Assembly (NCBI RefSeq): GCF_017873765.1
Contig: NZ_JAGGKP010000001.1
Span: 186,001 to 250,000, forward strand
Source: Paenibacillus sediminis
GTDB lineage: Bacteria; Bacillota; Bacilli; Paenibacillales; Paenibacillaceae
Reading direction: 5' to 3'
DNA: 64,000 nt
Shown: positions 8,958-17,039 of the stretch, in pieces
How the letters are laid out: each line of letters opens with the position of its first letter
Numbering within the stretch: position 1 is the first letter of the stretch
The notes under the pieces: model-generated
Told to the model about the DNA's origin: nothing
Database searches by the model: none
Seen by the model: the letters and a program-made list of their open reading frames with translations, nothing else
Position numbers and translations under genes: made by a program

Positions 8958-11642
8958 ATGGCATTTCTGAAATGCTCGGAATGTACGAATATGCTGAAGG
9001 CGATTCAAATTTCTAATAAGATCAGTCAAGTCGGGGAGCAACGACTGCTTGAATATTCGCCAACCGGGATCAAATGCTTAGACTGGACTCCTGTAATTGA
9101 AAACCTCCGAGGATACGAAGAGGGAATTTACTGCCCTTCTTGTTTTGCTATCGTTCCTTTAGAGAAAGAAGAATTTATTCTATGTGAAGATAACCGAATT
9201 CCCGGCGTAGTAAGTCATGAATTTTCATCAGAAGATGTACTGGATAAGCTGAAGGAGTTGGCAGAGGAAGAGGCCGCCGAGATTTATGTACATACACTTC
9301 CTGCGAAAGAAGCTACTTTTGCGGATATTCCTGAATCTACACCGGAGCCCATCAAGGACGCCTTACATCGAATGGGAATTACACAGTTATATACTCACCA
9401 AGCACAAACAGCCGATGCAGTCCATTCTGGTTCGAATGTTGTCTTGGTCACTTCAACATCATCTGGAAAGACGTTGTCCTATAACCTGCCGATTCTTAGC
9501 CGGTTGTATAATCATCCTGAAGAACGGGCATTGTACATATTTCCTACCAAGGCATTAGCTAATGATCAACTAGATCAAATCAGACGTTTTGGTACGGATG
9601 AAACGAAGGATCAATCATCCTTGGATGAGTGGTTTGAAACTCAATTGCACTTAGGAGATCGCCTGATTCATAACGGCCGGCTGGATGGGGATACCGAGAA
9701 TGGGCCGCGGCAGCGAATCATGGAAAAAGCACAGGTATGGATGACGAATCCGGATATGATTCATTACTCCATTCTCGGGCAAGTTCAGAAGGTGAAGTAT
9801 GCGACCGCACATCACATTCGAAATTATCTTCGGAACCTCAAATTTATAGTGCTTGATGAGATGCATATGTACCGAGGTACATTCGGAAGTCATGTCGCAT
9901 TGGTACTCAGACGCCTGCTTAAGGTTTGTCGAGAACTTGGTAATACTCACAACATCCAGATTATTACGAGCTCAGCAACGATTGAAAACCCTGCTAGATT
10001 AGCAGAGGATCTTACGGGGCTAAGTGGCTTTACCCTCATTAATACAGATGGTTCCGCCCATCAGAAGAAGGGAATCGTCCTCTGGAATCCTGGCATGTCT
10101 GCCGACGAACAAGTCCGCCGCGCGCCTTCTACCGATGCGATTACGATGGCGAAACAAATTATGACTGTGGATCAGAAGGTGATTAAGAGCATTATTTTTC
10201 AGCCTTCTCGCAGCCAGACGATGGTATTTACCCGTTATATCAAAGACGTATTGCGCCAGCCTCTCCGACTACCTAAGGAGAAAGTGGACGGAGAGAAACT
10301 CGCGGCTTTTTATACTGGAATCCTACCGAATGATACCCGGAAACGAATTATTGAGCGGCTCAAGTCCCACGATATTCATGTCATTATTACGACCAATGCC
10401 CTTGAAGTCGGGATTGATATCGGTGATTTGAGTCTTGCCGTTCTTGTTGGTTATCCCGGATCGAAAGCGGCATTCTCCCAACAGATCGGACGTGTTGGCC
10501 GCAAAGGCGAGGGTGTTGCCATACTGATCTGGCAGGATGAACCGCTTCAGCAGTATTACATGCGTAACCCGCTTGAATTTATCCATAAAGCTCCCGAGGT
10601 AGTTAGGATTAATCCAACAAATTACAAGTTGTTAGCCATGCACATCCCGTTACTAAGAGAAGAGCTCGGGAGAGAAGTCACGAAGGAAGACTTGCAGGAC
10701 ATGTTTCCTGGATTACTCGAAGATTATATTGAGACTGTACTGCAAGTAGCTGCAACAGCTAACGATGAGGCGACCGTTGATGACAAGTTTAGTCTTCGAT
10801 CAATGTCTGGTAAAAATTACAGCGTAACCATTCGGGGACAAAATCAAACGATAGTAGACAGTTTGGATGAATGGAGCGCTCTTCGTGACTTTCATGAAGG
10901 TGCGATCTATTGGACTCCTGGAGAAAAAGGCTATCGAGTAGACTCCATCAATCGCAGAAAAGGCGAAATTATTCTATTGCCCATTCAAGAACTAACCTAT
11001 TACACCCAATCAACTTATCGTGATGTCATCGATATTATGCAGACCTATCAGAAGCAAAATATCGAAGGAATTGATATGGCTTATGGTGAACTGGAGATCA
11101 AGCGGAGCGTCTTCGGTTATAAAAAAGTTTACTTCGGACAAAAGCATGAGTCGGAGCAGGTTCAATTGGATCATCCGTCCGTCACCCGATTTACTCCGGA
11201 AGGAATGTGGGTTACACTAACGGATTCCCAATGGGGCTGCTTGAAGAATAGCATTCGAGAGTTGGTAGATGAAGGCAGATCCCTTGATCTGTTGGCCGAA
11301 GGCTCTCTTCACGCTGCAGGTCACGCTATGACTTCAGTTATTCCAGACCTCATTATTTGTGACGCTAATGACTTTACAGGTTTTTCGGCGAGTGCGATGA
11401 CGGCTTTTGCTAATCGACCTGTTATCGGCTTCTATGGCGAGAACGGGTCCGGCCTCGGAACCATCGAGGCGATTTACGAGAAACTCCCTCATGTACTTCG
11501 AAAAGCGCTTGAGCTTATTGAGAGCTGCCCTTGTTCTGAAGGATGTCCTAGTTGCGTCCAGCTCCCAGGTAAAGGGAATATTGAATTGTTCAAACCTGGA
11601 GCCAAAATGCTGCTGAAGATTTTGATTGAAGGGATCGATTAA
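8958..11642 (+). CDS. DEAD/DEAH helicase with DUF1998-type C-terminal Cys cluster (first of a tandem pair)
   Basis: About 894 residues. N-terminal zinc-ribbon-like pairs (KCSEC, YCPSC) are followed by an SF2 helicase core: TSTSSGKT (about residue 165), LDEMHMYRG (about 300), TSSATIENP (about 337) and QQIGRVGRKGEG (about 510). The C-terminus ends in a four-Cys cluster, CPCSEGCPSC, typical of DUF1998/MrfA (YprA)-like helicases. ATG 8958 has GGAGGG 7 nt upstream, so it is preferred over ATG 8943, which overlaps that site. The paralogue at 11645 starts 2 nt after the stop. MrfA works in DNA repair, but tandem DUF1998 helicases inside defence islands also recall DISARM and Druantia helicases; here a defence role is inferred from context. 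Confidence 0.85.
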   Translation: MAFLKCSECTNMLKAIQISNKISQVGEQRLLEYSPTGIKCLDWTPVIENLRGYEEGIYCPSCFAIVPLEKEEFILCEDNRIPGVVSHEFSSEDVLDKLKELAEEEAAEIYVHTLPAKEATFADIPESTPEPIKDALHRMGITQLYTHQAQTADAVHSGSNVVLVTSTSSGKTLSYNLPILSRLYNHPEERALYIFPTKALANDQLDQIRRFGTDETKDQSSLDEWFETQLHLGDRLIHNGRLDGDTENGPRQRIMEKAQVWMTNPDMIHYSILGQVQKVKYATAHHIRNYLRNLKFIVLDEMHMYRGTFGSHVALVLRRLLKVCRELGNTHNIQIITSSATIENPARLAEDLTGLSGFTLINTDGSAHQKKGIVLWNPGMSADEQVRRAPSTDAITMAKQIMTVDQKVIKSIIFQPSRSQTMVFTRYIKDVLRQPLRLPKEKVDGEKLAAFYTGILPNDTRKRIIERLKSHDIHVIITTNALEVGIDIGDLSLAVLVGYPGSKAAFSQQIGRVGRKGEGVAILIWQDEPLQQYYMRNPLEFIHKAPEVVRINPTNYKLLAMHIPLLREELGREVTKEDLQDMFPGLLEDYIETVLQVAATANDEATVDDKFSLRSMSGKNYSVTIRGQNQTIVDSLDEWSALRDFHEGAIYWTPGEKGYRVDSINRRKGEIILLPIQELTYYTQSTYRDVIDIMQTYQKQNIEGIDMAYGELEIKRSVFGYKKVYFGQKHESEQVQLDHPSVTRFTPEGMWVTLTDSQWGCLKNSIRELVDEGRSLDLLAEGSLHAAGHAMTSVIPDLIICDANDFTGFSASAMTAFANRPVIGFYGENGSGLGTIEAIYEKLPHVLRKALELIESCPCSEGCPSCVQLPGKGNIELFKPGAKMLLKILIEGID

Positions 11643-11644
11643 GA

Positions 11645-14395
11645 ATGCCTGTAATCTGCTCTTCCTGTGGAGGCCAACGGCCATATGGAGACTTTGTCCA
11701 AATCGGTTATAAAGCAGATCCGAAAGGTTATTACCGTCATATACATCAACGGGCAAACGGGATTCGAGTTTCAGAGTGGCGTTCCCTTGAACCCGATATG
11801 GAGTCCTATATAAACAAACAAGCCGGCGTTTATTGTTCGCATGATGGATGTTCAATCTTGGACGGCATGTTGACACCGGTAGAAATGGAATTGCTCACAG
11901 ACCGAAGACTTCCTGTTCAACATGTATTCGATAGTGAAAAACTCGTCCAGAATTTGCTCGAACTCGGAACTCGTATTCGAAGTGACGTCCACGTGCATCA
12001 AATTGACGCCAACCAAGGCGCTTATGCTGACCAAATCCTTATGCCCAGTTGGCTGCAGCGGAAGCTTCATTCTCTGGGGATTAATAAACTGTATGAGCAT
12101 CAAGGGGAAGCTATACAGAACATCCGTGAAGGCAGAAATGTCGTTCTCTGCACGAAAACCGCATCTGGAAAATCATTGGCGTACAATGTTCCCATCATCG
12201 AAAAATTGGTTGCTGATCCGAATGCCTGTGCGCTTTATTTGGCCCCGTTCAAGGCATTAGTCGAGGACCAGTACGCCCACTTGAAAAAATGGGCTGATGA
12301 TGTAGAAGAGCAGGGGAATCAAATCTCGCTTAATGGATTTTCTCGATTCTCTGTTAATGGACAGCAATTATCCGTTGGGGTTCTCCACGGGCAACGTAAC
12401 GTTCCAGAGCATACGAGAAAAGATCAGGCATCTAGCTTCGTGTTCTCTGAAGGTCGTTATTGGCTGACCAACGTTCATTATTTGCACTTAGTTCTTCAAG
12501 GTGCAGGTTCGCCTAAGGGAAAAGGCCCCCAACTGTTGCGCTTTCTGCAAAATCTTCGGTTTGTCGTCATTGATGAGCTGCATCAATACTCAGGCTTGTT
12601 AGGTTCTAAAGTATCGCTAGTCATTCGTAGGCTGAGAATGCTTTGCGATCGGCTTGGAAACAAAGATGTCCAATTTATTGCCTGCTCGGCTACGATAGCT
12701 AATCCCAAATACTTGGTTGAGGAATTAACGGGAAAACGAGGAATCAAAGGGTTTCATGAAATATCGGGAGTACAAGCGCCAGTAAAGAAGAAAGCGATTT
12801 TGATGTGGAATCCGGGCTTATCAGACGATGAGCAAAAGAAAAGGGCCGTTGTTTCCGATCTCTATGAGATTCTGCGCACGATCTACAAGGATGGAAGATG
12901 GCCGAGAAGTATCATTTTCACAAGCAACCGCCAGCAAGCCCAGCTTTTAAGTCGTGAAATAAACATGATACTGCGCAGCCACCTTCTTGATCATGGCGGG
13001 CTTTCGGCAGACGAACCACATGAGTTTTTTCTGCCGTACCATGCATACCTCACGCAAGAAGTTAAAGAACGAACCATACAAAAACTTGAGCAAGGCGAGA
13101 TCCTTGGAGTGGTCACTACTAGCGCCCTAGAGGTCGGAATTGATGTGAAGTGTCTGGATGTATGTATCTTACTCGGATACCCTGGCTCCCAGGCTTCCTT
13201 TTGGCAGCAGGCTGGACGAGTGGGACGCAGCAGAGACGGTGTGGTGATCATGATGGTTCAGGAAGAACCATTGCAGCAATACTTTGCCCGCAACCCTGAG
13301 AAATTCTTTGAGCTTCCACCTGAATCAGCGGCTATCAATACAACGAATCCTAAGCTGTTGAAGGAGCATCTCGCATACGCAGCTCACGAGCAGGGCGGAA
13401 CGGTAATAAATGCTATGAATTATGTTCGCTCTTCGGCGCTTCGCAAGGTGGTTGCGGAAGCAAGCGACCAGTGGCAGCAGATAGAAGGAAAACTCCTCTA
13501 TCATGGTGAAACGCCAAGATATCAAACTTTGTTTACAATGGGGGCTACTTATACGGTTGTAACCAAGAACGGATGGAATGAGGACATTTTATTTCAAAGT
13601 GTTGACGGACGGTCCTTAATTCGGGATTATCACGTGGATGCTGTATTTTTGGGACCTGACAATCGAACTTTTTATAAAGTCAAGTGGGTCAATAACAAGC
13701 AACGCAAAGTGGTTGTAGAGCCGGTAAGAGCTGATTATCATACCCGGGGAATTGTACGCGATAGCATTGAAATCCATGACATAACCAATCCACTGAGAAG
13801 TGACGCGGCGATCAAATCCAATCTTGGAAACATCATCGTAAAACGAAGCACATTTGGCTACAAAAAAATCTACAATCACGGCGCAACGCCTCCCGAAACC
13901 GTGCAATTGACAAACACATATCCTGTCAGTTTCCAAACCGAGGCGTTTTGGCTGATGTGGGATCACCAAGGAAGGGATGAACTTAAAGGTCTGCTCAATG
14001 ATGTACTGGATCGCGATACCATTGACTTGGAGACCATGGTTGAGGGAAGCCTTCATGCGGTTGAACATGCCATAGCTTCGGCGATACCGGCCGTTGTAAG
14101 GTGCAGTATGGCTGATTTTCAGCACACCTCTTTTTATTCTGGCTCAGCATTGTTTGGAATGCCTGGAATGTTCTTCTACGACAGCCAAGCAGGAGGCGGT
14201 TCAGGTATAGTCGAGGTCGTTGCGGAAAAATTCGGGGTTCTCTTGGAGAAAGCCCAACAGATCATTAGCAGCTGTGGTTGTTCGGACGGCTGCCCATCCT
14301 GCATTCAGCTGTTTCATTGTGAGAAGCAGAATGAGCCGCTGCATAAGGCTGGGGCCTTATTGGTAATCAACCATTTACGAAAATCTTTCGGATAA
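11645..14395 (+). CDS. DEAD/DEAH helicase with DUF1998-type C-terminal Cys cluster (second of a tandem pair)
   Basis: 916 residues, collinear with the preceding helicase: N-terminal CSSCGG, Walker A TKTASGKS (about 170), IDELHQYSG (about 310), ACSATIANP (about 346), QQAGRVGRSRDG (about 525), and C-terminal CGCSDGCPSCIQLFHC. The two proteins share matching landmarks over their whole length but differ in most residues, so this is an old duplication, not a recent one. Having both kept in tandem with a 2-nt gap suggests a hetero-oligomer or two strand-specific motors; that is inference. No promoter separates the pair. Confidence 0.85.
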   Translation: MPVICSSCGGQRPYGDFVQIGYKADPKGYYRHIHQRANGIRVSEWRSLEPDMESYINKQAGVYCSHDGCSILDGMLTPVEMELLTDRRLPVQHVFDSEKLVQNLLELGTRIRSDVHVHQIDANQGAYADQILMPSWLQRKLHSLGINKLYEHQGEAIQNIREGRNVVLCTKTASGKSLAYNVPIIEKLVADPNACALYLAPFKALVEDQYAHLKKWADDVEEQGNQISLNGFSRFSVNGQQLSVGVLHGQRNVPEHTRKDQASSFVFSEGRYWLTNVHYLHLVLQGAGSPKGKGPQLLRFLQNLRFVVIDELHQYSGLLGSKVSLVIRRLRMLCDRLGNKDVQFIACSATIANPKYLVEELTGKRGIKGFHEISGVQAPVKKKAILMWNPGLSDDEQKKRAVVSDLYEILRTIYKDGRWPRSIIFTSNRQQAQLLSREINMILRSHLLDHGGLSADEPHEFFLPYHAYLTQEVKERTIQKLEQGEILGVVTTSALEVGIDVKCLDVCILLGYPGSQASFWQQAGRVGRSRDGVVIMMVQEEPLQQYFARNPEKFFELPPESAAINTTNPKLLKEHLAYAAHEQGGTVINAMNYVRSSALRKVVAEASDQWQQIEGKLLYHGETPRYQTLFTMGATYTVVTKNGWNEDILFQSVDGRSLIRDYHVDAVFLGPDNRTFYKVKWVNNKQRKVVVEPVRADYHTRGIVRDSIEIHDITNPLRSDAAIKSNLGNIIVKRSTFGYKKIYNHGATPPETVQLTNTYPVSFQTEAFWLMWDHQGRDELKGLLNDVLDRDTIDLETMVEGSLHAVEHAIASAIPAVVRCSMADFQHTSFYSGSALFGMPGMFFYDSQAGGGSGIVEVVAEKFGVLLEKAQQIISSCGCSDGCPSCIQLFHCEKQNEPLHKAGALLVINHLRKSFG

Positions 14396-14456
14396 AGGGA
14401 GCTTGGAGCCATTCTTCTGTCGAGATACATTAACTTTCTGGAATGAGGATATTCGA

Positions 14457-14642
14457 ATGGAATCTGCATTCCCGATCTTAGAAGGTGCCGTTCCTCTTTG
14501 TGTGTTTGAAGATGGCCAGGCAATTCCTATTGAATTGGATGCAACGTTGTTGTCCAGGTTGAACGAAACATTTGAAGAACATCAATATATGCTTTCGCTG
14601 GTTAATCCGGGAATGACGTTACGATCTAATCCTTACGAATGA
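14457..14642 (+). CDS. Small acidic protein of unknown function between helicase and HD genes
   Basis: 61 residues from ATG 14457 (GAGG about 9 nt upstream). A TTG at 14403 would give 79 residues and has GGGAG immediately before it, too close for a good ribosome site. The sequence is acidic and has no recognisable motif. It lies 60 nt after the second helicase and 22 nt before the HD gene, in the same direction, so it is probably co-transcribed. I do not recognise a family. It could be a small subunit of the helicase complex or the C-terminal remnant of a larger gene. Confidence 0.45.
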   Translation: MESAFPILEGAVPLCVFEDGQAIPIELDATLLSRLNETFEEHQYMLSLVNPGMTLRSNPYE

Positions 14643-14664
14643 TCTATATAGGGAGAGAATTTAA

Positions 14665-15474
14665 ATGGTTGAAATTACCAATTCAAACTTAAGATTATGG
14701 AATATCCCTTCAACTCGGACCAAGGAAGTATGGCAAAGATGGGCAGAATTTGCTCTCACATTCGATGGTTACGACTACTTTAAAGGTGACGCTGACGAAT
14801 TAGTCAACCTGCATGCTACGGTTGCCGAATACTATAATACCAATAAGCGCCTTCCTAGCGAACTCAATCTTTCAGAGTTGCGGGCATGTTTGTTTGCGTT
14901 GCATAGAATGTGGCGTCATTCCGGAGAATGGGATCTGGCCCCTAAGGACAAAGCATTCATAAAAAAGTTAATCGATGCTATCAGAGATCATGTAAAGGAA
15001 AATGGAGCACAGTTGCCATCCCTTGTCGACCAAGCGATCGAGTATGCCGCTTTGGCCCACAAGGGTCAGAAGCGTAAAGGCACCGAAATCCCGTATATCA
15101 GTCATCCTTATGCTGTAGGAATGATTTTGCAGAAGGCAGGGTGTGCAGAGGAGGTCGTCGCTGCTGGGATTTTACACGACACACTTGAAGATACCGATAC
15201 GACGGAAGGAGACTTGCTTGAGAGGTTCGGGCCGGTTGTGTTTGAAATTGTCAAAGGCTGCTCGGAACCGGACAAGGGGGCGTCTTGGGAAGAGAGAAAG
15301 CAGCATACGCTCGATGAACTTAAACATGCTTCATTACCGATTCGGCAGGTGTCTTGCGCAGATAAGCTGCATAATATACGTTCAATCCAGAGGGATTTGA
15401 AGGTACACGGGGAGGAGGCTTGGAAAAGGTTTAAACGCGGACGGGAGAGTCAGGAGTGTATTATAGAGGGATAA
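14665..15474 (+). CDS. HD-domain (RelA/SpoT hydrolase-like) protein, N-terminal part of a frameshifted gene
   Basis: The HD phosphohydrolase domain (about residues 120-260) shows AHKGQKRKGTEIPYISHP, then ILHDTLEDT (HD pair) and SCADKLHNIRS, the pattern of ppGpp-hydrolase-like proteins; a synthetase domain is absent. The first 110 residues are a separate helical region. AGGGAGAG precedes ATG 14665. The frame ends abruptly at RESQECIIEG, whereas related proteins continue with WYYRGIIDSLG. Exactly that continuation is found in the next frame from 15457, so one base (a G of a TGG codon near 15458) appears lost. It may have acted on a signalling nucleotide in the defence cluster. Confidence 0.75.
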   Translation: MVEITNSNLRLWNIPSTRTKEVWQRWAEFALTFDGYDYFKGDADELVNLHATVAEYYNTNKRLPSELNLSELRACLFALHRMWRHSGEWDLAPKDKAFIKKLIDAIRDHVKENGAQLPSLVDQAIEYAALAHKGQKRKGTEIPYISHPYAVGMILQKAGCAEEVVAAGILHDTLEDTDTTEGDLLERFGPVVFEIVKGCSEPDKGASWEERKQHTLDELKHASLPIRQVSCADKLHNIRSIQRDLKVHGEEAWKRFKRGRESQECIIEG

Positions 15475-15914
15475 TCGATAGCCTAGGTTACGCTTCTCGT
15501 TTTGCATTGTTAGACGACCTTCAAGACGCAGTCGAAGAAGTATTTGGTCCGACATTGTTAAACGCAGAATGGAAGAAGCTGAGAAGGAATCGTAAATTCA
15601 TAGATCTCGCGTTCGAAACGGCCTACGGGGACCAGGAGTCGATCAAGGATCGTGAACTCCAATTCAAGCGTCTTGGTGCATCGGATCTGATGGACACAAT
15701 CCATACGAAAGCTTACTCTGTTGAACTGATCAACAGTGAGGATTTTTCTACAATGGCAGCATATCTGCAGATGCGTGGTATCGAATTCCAATCGAACAGC
15801 GAGGGTCCCATGATTCTGATTGGTTTCAGTACTGCTCTAAAGCAGTTGCTCAATATGTATCCGTCCGAAGTGTATCTGCATTTCAAGAGAAACATGGATC
15901 GTGGAATTTTATAG
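15456..15914 (+). CDS. C-terminal part of the frameshifted HD-domain protein
   Basis: 152-codon frame overlapping the end of the HD gene by 19 nt. It begins YYRGIIDSLGYASRFALLDD and LQDAVEEVFG, which is how HD-hydrolase-like proteins normally continue after RGRESQEW. The apparent GTG at 15456 has no convincing ribosome site. The remaining 110 residues are mixed alpha/beta with no motif I recognise. Best explained as the second half of one gene split by a single-base deletion or a sequencing error; translational coupling of a genuine second product is the alternative. Confidence 0.6.
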   Translation: MYYRGIIDSLGYASRFALLDDLQDAVEEVFGPTLLNAEWKKLRRNRKFIDLAFETAYGDQESIKDRELQFKRLGASDLMDTIHTKAYSVELINSEDFSTMAAYLQMRGIEFQSNSEGPMILIGFSTALKQLLNMYPSEVYLHFKRNMDRGIL

Positions 15915-15923
15915 AAGGAGCGT

Positions 15924-17000
15924 ATGATGAAGAGCGTATTTTCCCGACTATTTCGGGTGTTGAATAACAGTAATAGTCATCCTCACGAGGACTTCTTAAC
16001 TGAAGTGTTCGCCGAACTTCTCTGTGATCAGGAGATGATGAGTGATTTTCTCGAGAATGTATTAGAAATACCGGTGCAGGAAGTGAAGCATTCATCCATT
16101 CAAACACAGGTGACGTTTCCGGCTTTGCCTCATCATCAGATGGATAGCCGCCCGGATATGGTGATAAGATTTTATGAAGGACAGAAACCATATATATTGT
16201 TCATCGAAAGCAAGCTAGGCTCTCCGGAAGGAACGGATCAGCTGTCGAGATATGCGGATCACCTCAGCGTACTCGCTAATCAAGGAACGAAATATTATCT
16301 TATCTATTTAACCCAGTATTCTGATGAAAAGGATGCTTCGCTCGTATTAGCGAATCACAAAAACATAGTTTTCAGGCAGTTGCGGTGGTTTCACATTTTC
16401 AAGTGGATTAAGCAGTTGGAATCGAAGAATATCTATGCGTCCAAAGTTTTGGATTATATGGAGGAGATCGGATTGGAAGATAATCGGCAGTTCACACCTG
16501 TTGACGTATATGCTATTCAAAACATGAATCGGCTACAGCGCATGATGGACGAGTGCATGGATGGGGTAGTAGACGGTGTGATGACAGAACATTTCGGTAG
16601 GGCACTTCAGCAATATAACCGTTATAACCAGCTAAAGTATCTGGAACGATACGTTAAGGCTAGTGAACAAGAGGGGCGAGCCACCGAGGTGGCTGTAGGT
16701 TTTTATTTAACAGATGGAGATTATCCCATTGTTTCCGTTGTTTACGAATTCAGTCCACGACGCTGCTCAGACGTTCCTAAAGTTGTGGCAGCCATGCAAA
16801 ACTTTATTGTTTCACATTCGGGCTGGGAAACTTTCGATCTAAACACTGACGCAGAATGGCAAGGGATTTCTTGCGATCGTAGTTTAGTCGATTTTCTTCA
16901 TCATGAGGATCACATCAACGAAATTCAAAAGTTCTTCCTTGAAAAATTAAATGAGCTTCATGAGATCAAGATTAATCATCCGGACTTGCACTGGAAATAA
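15924..17000 (+). CDS. PD-(D/E)XK nuclease family protein (PDDEXK_4-like)
   Basis: 358 residues. The N-terminus NSNSHPHEDFLTEVFAELL and the later RPDMVIRF ... ILFIESKLGSPEGTDQLSRY supply the Asp and Glu-x-Lys catalytic pattern of the PD-(D/E)XK family (about residues 75-100), of the type often annotated PDDEXK_4 in defence islands. AGAAGGAGCG precedes the ATG. It sits between the HD gene (9-nt gap) and the McrB-like gene (39-nt gap), so it could be the nuclease of this cluster or a separate restriction component. Target unknown. Confidence 0.75.
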   Translation: MMKSVFSRLFRVLNNSNSHPHEDFLTEVFAELLCDQEMMSDFLENVLEIPVQEVKHSSIQTQVTFPALPHHQMDSRPDMVIRFYEGQKPYILFIESKLGSPEGTDQLSRYADHLSVLANQGTKYYLIYLTQYSDEKDASLVLANHKNIVFRQLRWFHIFKWIKQLESKNIYASKVLDYMEEIGLEDNRQFTPVDVYAIQNMNRLQRMMDECMDGVVDGVMTEHFGRALQQYNRYNQLKYLERYVKASEQEGRATEVAVGFYLTDGDYPIVSVVYEFSPRRCSDVPKVVAAMQNFIVSHSGWETFDLNTDAEWQGISCDRSLVDFLHHEDHINEIQKFFLEKLNELHEIKINHPDLHWK

Positions 17001-17039
17001 CTGCTCGCAATAGAAAAGCAGAAAGACCTGGAGGCAACC

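Noticed and set aside
8804-9016. 70-codon frame between the RT and the first helicase
   Set aside because: It overlaps the helicase start, lacks a ribosome site and shows no coding pattern.
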